Source: Betaproteobacteria bacterium (GTDB lineage: Bacteria; Pseudomonadota; Gammaproteobacteria; Burkholderiales; Casimicrobiaceae). Taken from it: a stretch of DNA of 64,000 nt. Location of the stretch: NCBI GenBank assembly GCA_016717855.1, contig JADKEV010000005.1, positions 62,001 to 126,000 of the forward strand. Direction: 5' to 3'. Below are positions 8,953-17,281 of the stretch, piece by piece; the first letter of the stretch is position 1, and each line of letters starts with the position of its first letter. The translations under genes and the position numbers were made by a program. A model generated the notes under the pieces. It had not been told where the DNA came from and did no database searches. It worked only from the letters and a program-made list of their open reading frames with translations.

Positions 8953-9061
8953 GATGGGTATCGCTGCGCTCCACCCATCCTACGTCGGCTCCACCCATCC
9001 TGCGTTATCGGCTTGTTTCGATTCTGCGATGATGGGTATCGCTGCGCTCCACCCACCCTAC
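8953..9061 (-). repeat. Family A hairpin repeats, two full copies and one fragment
   Basis: Full copies at 8953-8983 and 9031-9061 (one mismatch), with a truncated copy CTCCACCCATCCTGC ending at 9003 between them. They fill the gap between the convergent membrane-protein and malic-enzyme genes and may act as a bidirectional hairpin barrier. Confidence 0.85.
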
Positions 9062-9093
9062 GTCGTGGGCTACGTCAGTGCAGGCCCGGCGCG

Positions 9094-10755
9094 CTACACG
9101 TACGCGTGGTAGGTCGGGTCGTACATCTGGGCCTTGACGAACTCCATCAGGTCGTCCGGCCGCTCGATGGTGGCCAGGTTCTGCGCGAAGGCGACCTCGG
9201 CGACCGCGGTGGCGATGTGCGCCGAGACTTCGCGCACGCTCGCCAGCGGCGGGTAGAGGCTGCCCTGCGCCAGGTCGGCTTCGGTGACCCGTTGCGCCAG
9301 CGTCCGCGCGGAGGCCATGAACATCTCGTCCGTCACGCGCGTGGCATGGGTCGCGATGACGCCCAGGCCCACGCCCGGGAAAATGTAGGAATTGTTGCCC
9401 TGCCGCGGGACGAAGGTCTGCCCGCCCGCCGTCACCGGATCGAACGGACTGCCGCAGGCGAACAGGGCGCGGCCCTTGCTCCACGCGTATGCCTGTTCCG
9501 CGGTGCACTCCGACTTCGACGTCGGGTTGGACAGCGCGAAGATGATCGGACGCGCGTTGATCGCCGCCATCTCCCCGACCACCTGCTCGGTGAAGGTGCC
9601 GCCCACGCCGGCGACGCCGATGATCGCCGTCGGGCGCAGCGCGCGCACGGCCGCCAGGAATTCCTTCTCCGGCGGTACATCGTGGGCGAACGGCCGCTGA
9701 TGACCTTGCAGATCGGTGCGGCTGGCCACCAGCAGTCCCTTGCTGTTGAACATCCAGCAGCGCTTCTCGGCGTCGGCCTGCGAGAGCCCTTGCGCCCGCA
9801 GCGCCAGGACCGTCAGTTCGGCGATCCCCGTCGCGGCCTCGCCCGCGCCCATGAACAGGATCTTCTGGTCGGCCAGCTTGCCGCCGGTCACGCGCAGCGC
9901 CGAGAAGATGCCCGCCAGCGCGACCGCGGCGGTGCCCTGGATGTCGTCGTTGAAAGTGCAGATGCGGTCGCGATAGGCCTTCAACAGCCGGAACGCGTTG
10001 CTGTTGGCGAAGTCCTCGAACTGGATCACCACGCCCGGAAACACGTGCCGCGCGGCGGTGATGAATTCGTCGACGAGCTCGTCGTAGGCGGGGCCGCGCA
10101 GCCGGGGCTGCTGGAGTCCCAGGTACATCGGATCGCCGCGCAGTGCCTCGTTGTTGGTGCCCACGTCGAGCAGCACCGGCAGGCATTGCGTCGGCTCGAT
10201 CCCGGCGCACGCGGTATAGAGCGCGAGCTTGCCCACGGGAATGCCCATGCCGTTGGCGCCCTGGTCGCCCAGCCCGAGGATGCGCTCGCCGTCGGTGACG
10301 ACGATGATGGCCACGTCGCGGTACGGCCAGTTGCGCAGCACGCTCTCGACGCGCCCGCGGTCGTCGGCGCTGATGAAGATGCCGCGCGGACGCTGGAAGA
10401 TGTGCCCGAACTGCTGGCACGCGAGGCCCACGGTGGGCGTATAGATGATGGGCAGCATTTCGTCCGGATTGTCGATGACGATGCGGAAAAACAGCGCCTC
10501 GTTACGATCATGCAACGCGGTCAGGTCGATGTACTTTTCCAGCGCGGTGGGCTTTCTCCGGAAATTCTCCAGCACCCGCGCGACCTGTTCCTGCTGCGAA
10601 CCCACGTGCGGGGGCAGCAGCCCGCGGATGCCCAGCGCGTCGCGCTCGGCGTCGGTGAACGCAGTGCTCTTGTTGAGGGTCGGGTCGCGCAGCAGCGCCA
10701 GGCCCCGCGGAAACCACGATGGAACACTCTTGCCTGTGACTGTCTTGCCGTTCAT
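9094..10755 (-). CDS. maeA: NAD-dependent malic enzyme
   Basis: Oxidative decarboxylation of malate to pyruvate with NAD+; 553 aa, close to E. coli MaeA (565 aa). The malic N-terminal domain carries MLPIIYTPTVG and the Lys-containing VGKLALYTACAG; metal-binding acidic residues lie in VIQFEDFANSNAF and FNDDIQGTAAV. The NAD domain starts at ILFMGAGEAATGIAEL and the C-terminal motif ALSNPTSKSECT follows. ATG at 10755. Upstream (5') lies the 2-oxoacid oxidoreductase operon in the same orientation, 82 bp away, so malate-derived pyruvate could feed that enzyme. Confidence 0.93.
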   Translation of the reverse strand: MNGKTVTGKSVPSWFPRGLALLRDPTLNKSTAFTDAERDALGIRGLLPPHVGSQQEQVARVLENFRRKPTALEKYIDLTALHDRNEALFFRIVIDNPDEMLPIIYTPTVGLACQQFGHIFQRPRGIFISADDRGRVESVLRNWPYRDVAIIVVTDGERILGLGDQGANGMGIPVGKLALYTACAGIEPTQCLPVLLDVGTNNEALRGDPMYLGLQQPRLRGPAYDELVDEFITAARHVFPGVVIQFEDFANSNAFRLLKAYRDRICTFNDDIQGTAAVALAGIFSALRVTGGKLADQKILFMGAGEAATGIAELTVLALRAQGLSQADAEKRCWMFNSKGLLVASRTDLQGHQRPFAHDVPPEKEFLAAVRALRPTAIIGVAGVGGTFTEQVVGEMAAINARPIIFALSNPTSKSECTAEQAYAWSKGRALFACGSPFDPVTAGGQTFVPRQGNNSYIFPGVGLGVIATHATRVTDEMFMASARTLAQRVTEADLAQGSLYPPLASVREVSAHIATAVAEVAFAQNLATIERPDDLMEFVKAQMYDPTYHAYV

Positions 10756-10837
10756 GTCTTGACTCCGTGTTGGAACAACGGCGGCGATGATGAAACCGAT
10801 TCCGGCGGCGGCGATGCCGCGCCGGAGTCCAGGCCGC

Positions 10838-12463
10838 CTAGCTGGGCTCCGGCACCATCTTGATTGCGCCGCAGGGGCATTCGGAGACGCAGATCCCGCA
10901 GCCCTTGCAGTAGTCGTAGTTGAACTTGAAGCGGTTGCCGCGGCCGAGCTTGATCACCGCGTTGTCCGGGCACACGCCGTAGCAGTTGTCGCATTCGAAG
11001 CAGTTGCCGCACGACAGGCAGCGGCGCGCCTCGAACAACGCATTCGTAACGTCGAGCCCGGCGACGACCTCCTCGAACGTGGTCTGCCGGCGCACGAGGT
11101 CGAGCTGCGGACGCACGGTCTTCGGCGCGTCGGCGTAGTACCACTGGTTGATCAGGTCGAACGTGGCGGCCTCGTGCTTGGGAGCCGGGGCGTACTGCTT
11201 GCCGCCCAGCCACGCGTCGATGTTCCGGGCGGCCTTCTTGCCGTGGCCGACGGCCACCGTCACCGTGCGTTCCGAGGGCACCATGTCGCCACCGGCGAAG
11301 ATGCCCGGATACCCGGTCATCATGTTCGTGGCGACCTGCACGACGCCGTCCTTCTTCTCCAGCCCGGGGACGCCATCGAGGAGGCTCAGGTCCACGTCCT
11401 GGCCCAGCGCCAGGACCAGCGAATCGGCCTCCAGGGATTCGTATTCGCCGGTGGGCTGCGGAAAGCCCTTGTCGTCGAGCGCCATCTTCTCGACCGTGAT
11501 CGTGCCCTCGCCCATCCGCTTGATGGTCGACAGCCACTTGATCATGATGCCTTCCTCCATCGCTTCGGCGACTTCGAAGTCGTGCGCGGGCATCTTTTCC
11601 CGGGTGCGGCGGTAGACGATGATCGCTTCCGACGCGCCCAGCCGCTTCGCTGTCCGCGCGGCATCGATCGCGGTGTTGCCGCCGCCGTAGATTACGACGC
11701 GCCGGCCCAGCATCGGCTTTTCCTCGCCCTCCATGCTGCGCAACAGCGAGACCGCATCGACCATGTGTGCCGCCGCGCCGGCCGGTATGTAGGCCCGCTT
11801 GGCGATGTGCGCGCCGACGGCGAGGAACGCGGCGTCGTAGCCGCCTTCCTGCATCGTCCTGCGGATGTCGGAGACCTTCGTGTTGAGCTCGAGTTGCACG
11901 CCCAGATCGAGTATGCGCTGGACTTCCGCATCGAGCACTGCGCGGGGCAGCCGGTAAGCGGGAATCCCGAAGCGCATCATGCCGCCCGCGTACGGGCCCG
12001 CCTCGACGATCCTGACCTGGTGCCCCAGGCGCCGCAGGTGATAGGCGGCCGACAGACCCGAAGGCCCGGCGCCGACGATCAGCACGCGCTTGCCGGATTC
12101 CGCGGCTGGGGGCGTCAGCTTCCAGCCTTGCTTCAACGCCTCGTCGCCGAGGAAGCGTTCGACGGAGTTGATCCCGACCGCCTCGTCGACCTGCGCGCGA
12201 TTGCACGCGCCCTCGCACGGGTGATAGCAGACCCGGCCCATGATCGCGGGCAGCGGATTGTCCTCGACCAGCACGCGCCACGCCGCCTCGTAATCGCCGG
12301 ACTCGGCGTGATACAGCCAGCCCTGGATGTTCTCGCCCGCCGGGCACGTGCTGTTGCACGGCGGGATGCGGTCAAGGTAGACGGGGCGCTGCGTGCGCCA
12401 GCTGCCGGTGTGGTTGGCGAGGCTGGAGCCGACGTCGAGCGTGATGGCGAACGGTTTGTCCAT
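10838..12463 (-). CDS. NAD(P)H-dependent GltD-like flavoprotein fused to ferredoxin (2-oxoacid oxidoreductase electron-transfer subunit)
   Basis: 541 aa. N-terminal Fe-S region of the glutamate synthase small-subunit type (CNSTCPAGENIQGW, CYHPCEGACNR), then an FAD site (VLIVGAGPSGLSAAYHL) and an NAD(P) site (VVIYGGGNTAIDAARTAKRL). The C-terminal ferredoxin domain carries CLSCGNCFECDNCYGVCP and YCKGCGICVSECPCG, for two or more [4Fe-4S] clusters. With the three preceding subunit genes it makes a four-gene operon whose make-up resembles the phenylglyoxylate:NAD+ oxidoreductase of Aromatoleum, with the ferredoxin and flavin subunits fused. It should pass electrons from the ThDP core to NAD+. The substrate is not fixed by sequence. 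Confidence 0.85.
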   Translation of the reverse strand: MDKPFAITLDVGSSLANHTGSWRTQRPVYLDRIPPCNSTCPAGENIQGWLYHAESGDYEAAWRVLVEDNPLPAIMGRVCYHPCEGACNRAQVDEAVGINSVERFLGDEALKQGWKLTPPAAESGKRVLIVGAGPSGLSAAYHLRRLGHQVRIVEAGPYAGGMMRFGIPAYRLPRAVLDAEVQRILDLGVQLELNTKVSDIRRTMQEGGYDAAFLAVGAHIAKRAYIPAGAAAHMVDAVSLLRSMEGEEKPMLGRRVVIYGGGNTAIDAARTAKRLGASEAIIVYRRTREKMPAHDFEVAEAMEEGIMIKWLSTIKRMGEGTITVEKMALDDKGFPQPTGEYESLEADSLVLALGQDVDLSLLDGVPGLEKKDGVVQVATNMMTGYPGIFAGGDMVPSERTVTVAVGHGKKAARNIDAWLGGKQYAPAPKHEAATFDLINQWYYADAPKTVRPQLDLVRRQTTFEEVVAGLDVTNALFEARRCLSCGNCFECDNCYGVCPDNAVIKLGRGNRFKFNYDYCKGCGICVSECPCGAIKMVPEPS

Positions 12464-12464
12464 G

Positions 12465-13460
12465 TCAGGTCTCTTCCAGCAATGCGTACTTGCGGATGTT
12501 GCGGTCGGCCAGCGCCTGCAGCCGGGCCAGCGTCGCGGTGGCGGGCTCCGGGCCGAAGAGATGCGCGAAGCGCTTCTGCGGCTTGAGGTAGTCCTCGACC
12601 GGGAGGCGTTTCCTGATCGGCAGTCGGCTGGTCACTTCGCCGCATTCGGCCTCGAACACCGGGAACGTGCCGGTCTCCTTGGCCAGGCGCGCGATGCGTA
12701 TGGTGTCGGCCGACGCGTGGCCCCAGCCCAGCGGGCAGGGCACGAGGATGTGCATGTAGCGCGCGCCGCGGATCTGCATCGCGCGCCGGACCTTGGCTTC
12801 GAGGTCGCGCAGGTCGGCCACAGTCGCAGTCGCGACGTAGGGAATGCCGTGCGCCATCGCGATCTCTGGCAGGTTCTTGCCCTGCCCGAACACGTTGCCG
12901 GGCTCCGGTCCCATCGCGGGCGTCGTCGCGGTGCGCGCGGCGGGCGGCGTGGCCGAAGAGCGCTGGACGCCGGTGTTCATGTAGCCGCCGTTGTCGTAGC
13001 AGATGTAGAGGACGTCGTCGTTCCGTTCGAACATGCCCGACAGGCAGCCGAAGCCGATGTCGGTCGTGCCGCCATCGCCGCCCTGCGCCACCACGCGCGT
13101 TGTCTCACGGCCCTTGGCCCGCATCGCGGCGGCGACGCCGGTCGCCACGGCGGCGGCGTTGCCGAACAGCGAGTGGATCCACGGTATCTGCCACGAGGTC
13201 TCCGGATACGGCGTCGAGAACACTTCCAGGCAGCCGGTCGCGTTCACCGCGATCAGCTGGTTGTCGGTCGCTTCCATTGCCGCGTCGATCGCGTAGCGCG
13301 CGCCGAGCGCCTCGCCGCAGCCCTGGCAGGCGCGGTGGCCGGAGTTCAGCGAATTCGTGCGCGTGGTGTCCGCCTGCACCGAGCGCAGTTCGGGCTCCAG
13401 CAGTCGGTTGCCGACGGTGAACGTGCCGGTCTGGTAGAACTTGACCTGTTCGAATGCCAT
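12465..13460 (-). CDS. 2-oxoacid:acceptor oxidoreductase, beta (ThDP-binding) subunit
   Basis: 331-aa PorB-type subunit that binds thiamine diphosphate and Mg2+. Seen: Cys motif HRACQGCGEALGAR near residue 43, ThDP motif region AQGGDGGTTDIGFGCLSGMFERND, and NGGYMNTGVQRSS, the conserved Mg2+/ThDP loop. It ends one base before the flavoprotein gene and begins 11 bp after the alpha gene, so all are co-transcribed. The closest types are pyruvate and phenylglyoxylate oxidoreductases. Confidence 0.9.
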   Translation of the reverse strand: MAFEQVKFYQTGTFTVGNRLLEPELRSVQADTTRTNSLNSGHRACQGCGEALGARYAIDAAMEATDNQLIAVNATGCLEVFSTPYPETSWQIPWIHSLFGNAAAVATGVAAAMRAKGRETTRVVAQGGDGGTTDIGFGCLSGMFERNDDVLYICYDNGGYMNTGVQRSSATPPAARTATTPAMGPEPGNVFGQGKNLPEIAMAHGIPYVATATVADLRDLEAKVRRAMQIRGARYMHILVPCPLGWGHASADTIRIARLAKETGTFPVFEAECGEVTSRLPIRKRLPVEDYLKPQKRFAHLFGPEPATATLARLQALADRNIRKYALLEET

Positions 13461-13471
13461 GGTGTGGTCCT

Positions 13472-14722
13472 TCAGATGCGCGCGGCGACGACGCCGAGGT
13501 CGCGCAGGATGTTTTCGGCGATCGGTCCGGAGCGCCGGGTCTCCCGCTCGCGATCGAGCACGCGCTCGACGACCTTGCGGTCCAGGTCGAGGAAGGTCAG
13601 ATGTTCGAGCCGGTCGGCGTGCGCGTCGGCGAACAGCCGGTGCAGCGACGCCTTGGTGATCGGACGGCCGCCCAGGCCGGCGATCACGGTGTAGCCCTTC
13701 AGCGCGACCTGGGTCAGCGCCATCCGGACGTTCATCGACATCACCCCGCCGATGCCCACGGCGAGCGTCTTTTCCAGCACGACCACGCGCCGCGCGTGCT
13801 GCAGGATTTCGCGGACTTCGACCAGCGGGAACGGCCGGAACGACTTGATCGCCAGCACGCCGATCTTCACGCCGCCTTCGCGCATTTCGTCCACCACGTC
13901 CTGGATCGTCCCCACGACGGAGCCGAGGGCGACGACGATGGTCTCGGCGTCATCGCAACGATATGCCCGCACCAGCCCGCCCGAGTCGCGGCCGAAGGTC
14001 TTCCGGAAGTCGGCCGCGAATTCCGGGATCAGGCCCAGCGCCTGGATCTGCTTGGCGTGCGCGAGATAGCGGACTTCCATGAACGCCTCCGGTCCGACCA
14101 TCGCGCCGATCGACACCGGCTCGGCCGGGTCCAGCACCTGGCGTGGCACATAGGGCGGCAGGAAAGCCCGGACCTGCTCCAACGAGGGCATGTCGACCCG
14201 CTCGACCGCGTGGGTGAGGATGAAGCCGTCCATGCACACCATGACGGGCAGCGACAATTCCTCGGCCAGCCGGAACGCCTGGATGTGCAAGTCCAGCGCT
14301 TCCTGGTTGGTCTCGGCGAACAACTGGATCCAGCCGCAGTCGCGCATCGACATGCTGTCCGAATGGTCGTTCCAGATGTTGATCGGGGCGCCGATCGCGC
14401 GGTTGGCCACGGTCATCACGATGGGCAGGCCCAGGCCCGACGCGTTGAATACGGCCTCGGCCATGAACAACAGTCCCTGGCTGGCCGTCGCCGTGTACGA
14501 CCTGGCGCCGGCGGCCGAGGCGCCGATCGCCACCGACATCGCGGCGAACTCCGACTCGACGTTGATGAACTCACATCCCGGCAGCGCGCCCGTGCGGCAC
14601 ATTTCGCCCAGCGCCTCGACGATGTGCGTCTGCGGCGAAATCGGGTAGGCGCAGATGACTTCGGGCCGGCACAGCGCAACGGCTTCGGCGACGGCGCGCG
14701 AGCCTTCGATTTGCTTAAGCAT
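13472..14722 (-). CDS. 2-oxoacid:acceptor oxidoreductase, alpha subunit
   Basis: 416-aa PorA-type subunit containing the pyrimidine-binding ThDP domain (ALCRPEVICAYPISPQTHIVE, EFINVESEFAAMSVAIGASA, with the catalytic-type Glu) and a C-terminal domain II (VVALGSVVGTIQDVVDEM). Typical length for PorA/PadG proteins. Its ATG at 14722 overlaps the gamma gene end. Together with beta and gamma it forms the CoA-dependent 2-oxoacid oxidative decarboxylase core. Confidence 0.9.
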   Translation of the reverse strand: MLKQIEGSRAVAEAVALCRPEVICAYPISPQTHIVEALGEMCRTGALPGCEFINVESEFAAMSVAIGASAAGARSYTATASQGLLFMAEAVFNASGLGLPIVMTVANRAIGAPINIWNDHSDSMSMRDCGWIQLFAETNQEALDLHIQAFRLAEELSLPVMVCMDGFILTHAVERVDMPSLEQVRAFLPPYVPRQVLDPAEPVSIGAMVGPEAFMEVRYLAHAKQIQALGLIPEFAADFRKTFGRDSGGLVRAYRCDDAETIVVALGSVVGTIQDVVDEMREGGVKIGVLAIKSFRPFPLVEVREILQHARRVVVLEKTLAVGIGGVMSMNVRMALTQVALKGYTVIAGLGGRPITKASLHRLFADAHADRLEHLTFLDLDRKVVERVLDRERETRRSGPIAENILRDLGVVAARI

Positions 14723-15299
14723 GCATGGTCTCCCCGGCCAGCGCCTTGATCACGTTGTCGTAGGCCTCGGTCGCCGCCGCGATGTTCGCGGTCGCGATCC
14801 TGGCCGGAAACTTCTCGCTGATCGCGGCGCACACCGAGTCCAGGCGCAGCAGGCCGCTGATCGCGGCGAAACCGCCCAGCAGCGGCACGTTGGGCACCGC
14901 GCGGCCGACGTGCCGCAGCGCGATTTCGGTGGCCGGCACCGTGCAGAGGCGCCGGCGATCAAGCTGGTCGACGAACTCGCCGATGCCAAGTTCGTCGGTG
15001 GTGCGCGTGGAGTTGATCAGCACGTACGCGGTGGCCGGGACGCCGCTGAACAGCTCGACCTGGTGCAGCAGCGTGGCATCCTGGATGATCAGCGCGTCCG
15101 GATGCGCGACGGGCTCGCGCAGCCGGATCTCCCGGTCGTCGATGCGGCAGAAGGCGACCACCGGCGCGCCGGTGCGCTCGGAGCCGAAGCTCGGAAACGC
15201 CTGCGCATGGCGGCCTTCGATGAAGGCGGCGACGGCGAGCAGTTCGGCCGCCGAAACGACTCCCTGGCCGCCACGACCGTGAATCCTGACCTGGAACAC
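14715..15299 (-). CDS. 2-oxoacid:acceptor oxidoreductase, gamma subunit
   Basis: 194-aa PorG-type subunit; domain III with VRIHGRGGQGVVSAAELLA at the N-terminus, FGSERTGAPVVAF and LINSTR. The frame is open to 15527, but I place the start at GTG 15299, preceded by AAGGAGG, which gives the conserved VFQVRIHGRGGQG N-terminus. It is the first gene of the operon (gamma, alpha, beta, flavoprotein). A promoter with an FNR-type box lies about 70 bp upstream. Confidence 0.88.
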   Translation of the reverse strand: MFQVRIHGRGGQGVVSAAELLAVAAFIEGRHAQAFPSFGSERTGAPVVAFCRIDDREIRLREPVAHPDALIIQDATLLHQVELFSGVPATAYVLINSTRTTDELGIGEFVDQLDRRRLCTVPATEIALRHVGRAVPNVPLLGGFAAISGLLRLDSVCAAISEKFPARIATANIAAATEAYDNVIKALAGETMHA

Positions 15300-15341
15300 G
15301 AACCCTCCTTGTGCTGCCGCCTGGTGCGGCGCTTCGGGAGA

Positions 15342-15383
15342 ATTGTCGGCCAGAAGCGCGCGCGGTGTCTTGACTTGGCTCAA
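15342..15383 (-). promoter_or_regulatory. FNR-type class II promoter of the 2-oxoacid oxidoreductase operon
   Basis: On the minus strand the box TTGAGCCAAGTCAA (15370-15383) is followed after 22 bp by the -10-like GACAAT (15342-15347). That puts the box at about -41.5 from a start near 15335, the class II FNR geometry, with a 5' leader of about 36 nt to the GTG. The box keeps TTGA and TCAA with a six-base spacer. The 339-bp divergent gap (15300-15638) holds this promoter and the rquA site; I see no gene in it. Confidence 0.6.
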
Positions 15384-15479
15384 ACATAGACCCGGACAAT
15401 GCCCAACGCGCCCGCCCCGGACGTTCGCTCCGCCTCGTCGTGGCGGCGTCGCCGCCGTTTGCCGCAGCGCCACAGTGAA

Positions 15480-15540
15480 TTGAAATATGTCAACCGGAAA
15501 CCGATTTCGCGGCATGGATTGCGGCAAAAAGGTGGAGAAT
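15480..15540 (+). promoter_or_regulatory. FNR-type box and possible class I promoter upstream of rquA
   Basis: TTGAAATATGTCAA (15480-15493) fits TTGA-N6-TCAA. A -10-like GAGAAT (15535-15540) follows 41 bp later, close to the 42 bp expected for an activator at -61.5. The start would be near 15547, about 90 bp before the rquA ATG. The -10 is a weak match. Confidence 0.45.
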
Positions 15541-15638
15541 CGCGATTGCGGGCCGGGAGAAGAACGGGTCGGCCACGCGGGCGCCAGTAGACCGGGCGCC
15601 GATACCGACCAAGAACACGATCAGGAAAGAGACTCTCA

Positions 15639-16343
15639 ATGAAAATGCAAGCCGGGACAGTCATGCCCACGACGACCGAGGTTCCGCTCTACCTGTCCGA
15701 AACCTACTGGTGGGCCTATGTCCATCCGCGCGCGATTCACGTATTCGAACGGCAGTGGCTGGTCAACGCGATACTCTGGGGGCAGTTCGGCCGCCTGCGC
15801 GACCTGGCGCTCGACGCGCTGGGGCTCGAGGCTCCGGGCAGGACGCTGCAGGTCGCGTGCGTGTACGGCAACCTCACGGCGAAGCTGCTCAAGCGCGCCG
15901 CGCCCGGTTCATCGCTGGACGTCGTCGACGTGCTGCCGCTGCAACTGGCCAACCTGGCGCGCAAGCTCCCCGCCGATTCCGGCGCCAACCTCATCCGCTG
16001 CGACGCCTCGGCGATGGAGTTCGAATCCGCAAGCTACGACCGCGCGCTGCTGTTCTTCTTGCTGCACGAAATGCCGGAGGATGTCCGCAAGGCCACGATC
16101 GCGCATACGCTGCGGGTGGTCAAGCCAGGGGGCCGCGTGGTCATCGTCGACTATCACCGGCCGAGCAAGCTCAATCCCCTGTTCGTGCCGATGGCGGGGA
16201 TCCTGCACACGCTGGAACCGTTCGCGCACGACCTGTGGCGGCGCGAGATCACCGGCTGGTTTCCGGCCGATGTCAAAGTGGCCGGCGTGCAGAAGACGAC
16301 GTACTTCGGCGGCCTCTACCAGATGCTGGTCATCACCGTGTAG
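15639..16343 (+). CDS. rquA: Rhodoquinone biosynthesis methyltransferase-like enzyme RquA
   Basis: 234-aa SAM-binding class I methyltransferase-fold protein. RquA converts ubiquinone to rhodoquinone, with SAM reported as the amino donor, and is the marker of bacterial rhodoquinone synthesis. Diagnostic features seen: the N-terminal YWWAYVHPRA (23-32) and FERQWLVNAILWG (37-49), an unusual motif I QVACVYGNLT (71-80) in place of the GxGxG of true methyltransferases, LFFLLHEMPEDVR, and VVIVDYHRPS. An AGGAAAGAG lies before the ATG. It stands between the divergent 2-oxoacid oxidoreductase operon and the convergent frdABCD operon, whose enzyme needs a low-potential quinol. Confidence 0.9.
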   Translation: MKMQAGTVMPTTTEVPLYLSETYWWAYVHPRAIHVFERQWLVNAILWGQFGRLRDLALDALGLEAPGRTLQVACVYGNLTAKLLKRAAPGSSLDVVDVLPLQLANLARKLPADSGANLIRCDASAMEFESASYDRALLFFLLHEMPEDVRKATIAHTLRVVKPGGRVVIVDYHRPSKLNPLFVPMAGILHTLEPFAHDLWRREITGWFPADVKVAGVQKTTYFGGLYQMLVITV

Positions 16344-16397
16344 CGGGAGTGGAATCGGCGTGGCTTTGGGGCTGACCGTTCCGGTCGCCCTCCGCTC

Positions 16398-16539
16398 GTA
16401 GGATGGGTGGAGCGCAGCGATACCCATCTCGTCGGATCGCACGGCATGGAATCGAACCCGGGGACAAGCGGTTTCCGCCATGCCCGGTCGTTGCTCTCCG
16501 AACCAGACGATGGGTATCGCTGCGCTCCACCCATCCTAC
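16398..16539. repeat. Inverted pair of family A repeats between rquA and frdD
   Basis: A plus-orientation copy at 16398-16428 and a minus-orientation copy at 16509-16539 face each other across 80 bp. Together they could form a long stem between the two convergent genes, acting as a bidirectional terminator. The distal copy contains the frdD stop codon (complement of CTA at 16536-16538). Confidence 0.85.
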
Positions 16540-16886
16540 AGCCCGAGCAGCGTCCAGGCCGCGATCACCGTCCCGGCGAACGCCAGCCCGTAGCACACGA
16601 CCTTGACGACGGTCACCGCGTGCACGCCGAAATCGTGCAGCAGGATGGCGATCCGGTGCGCGGCGTGCCACATGAACAGCGCGATGACGGCCAGCAGCAG
16701 GATCTTGCCGATCCAGCTCTGGGCAAAGGCCAGCATGTGCGCATAGCTCATCGTGTCCGCGGGGAACAGGATGCCGAGGGGCACTGCGATGCCGGTGATG
16801 AGCACCAGCGCGGGACCGATCAGCGCCGCGAGCATGCCGCCGGCGCCGAACAGGGACCAGAAAATCGGTTCGTTGGAACGCTTCAT
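16536..16886 (-). CDS. frdD: Fumarate reductase membrane anchor subunit D
   Basis: 116-aa inner-membrane anchor of quinol:fumarate reductase with three predicted helices. It matches E. coli FrdD along its length (RSNEPIFWSLFGAGGM, MLAFAQSWIGK, HRIAILLHDFGVH, VVCYGLAFAGT). Its ATG overlaps the frdC stop (ATGA). The stop codon lies within a family A repeat, so the repeat defines the C-terminus. Confidence 0.9.
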   Translation of the reverse strand: MKRSNEPIFWSLFGAGGMLAALIGPALVLITGIAVPLGILFPADTMSYAHMLAFAQSWIGKILLLAVIALFMWHAAHRIAILLHDFGVHAVTVVKVVCYGLAFAGTVIAAWTLLGL

Positions 16887-17281
16887 GACGCCACTCCCCG
16901 CACGATCAGCAGCACCGCCAGGCACGCGACCACCGCGGCCGCGAGTCCGGCGCCGGTGATCATCCCCGGCTGCACGCGCTTGCCGCCGACGAACATGATC
17001 GGCATGGTCTTGGGCATGATGTTGAACCAGCTCCAGGTGTGATAGACAAAGGTCGCCAGCAACACCAGGTGAAACACCAGCGACAGCGGGCTTTTCAGTG
17101 CCGCCAGCCACCCCTCGTAAGCCGCCTGGCCCTGCGCGAGGCGCACCAGCCCGACCAACAGCACCACTGCATACGCGGCGACGAACACCGCTGTGACTTC
17201 GCGCGCCATGTACTTGACGAAATACGCATCCCGCTTCCACCAGCCATCCATGGACCGGACATAAGGCCGCCGCTTGCTCAT
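16883..17281 (-). CDS. frdC: Fumarate reductase membrane anchor subunit C
   Basis: 132-aa membrane anchor. KRRPYVRSMDGWWKRDAYFVKYM and REVTAVFVAAYAVVLLVGL match the FrdC family; three membrane helices follow, with an HTWSWFNIMPK segment like the E. coli HTKTWFELAPK. With FrdD it forms the quinol-oxidising part of the complex. ATG at 17281 overlaps the frdB stop, so translation is coupled. Confidence 0.9.
   Translation of the reverse strand: MSKRRPYVRSMDGWWKRDAYFVKYMAREVTAVFVAAYAVVLLVGLVRLAQGQAAYEGWLAALKSPLSLVFHLVLLATFVYHTWSWFNIMPKTMPIMFVGGKRVQPGMITGAGLAAAVVACLAVLLIVRGVAS

Noticed and set aside
8953..9061. CRISPR-like array from closely spaced 31-bp repeats
   Set aside because: Only two full copies with irregular spacing, copies elsewhere in both orientations, internal hairpin, no cas genes.
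14715..15527. Long start for the gamma subunit at 15527
   Set aside because: The extra 76 codons have no family similarity and cover the promoter; GTG 15299 has an ideal AAGGAGG and the conserved N-terminus.
15399..15590. 63-codon plus-strand frame in the gap before rquA
   Set aside because: Arg-rich, no RBS, overlaps the regulatory elements; no sign of a real protein.
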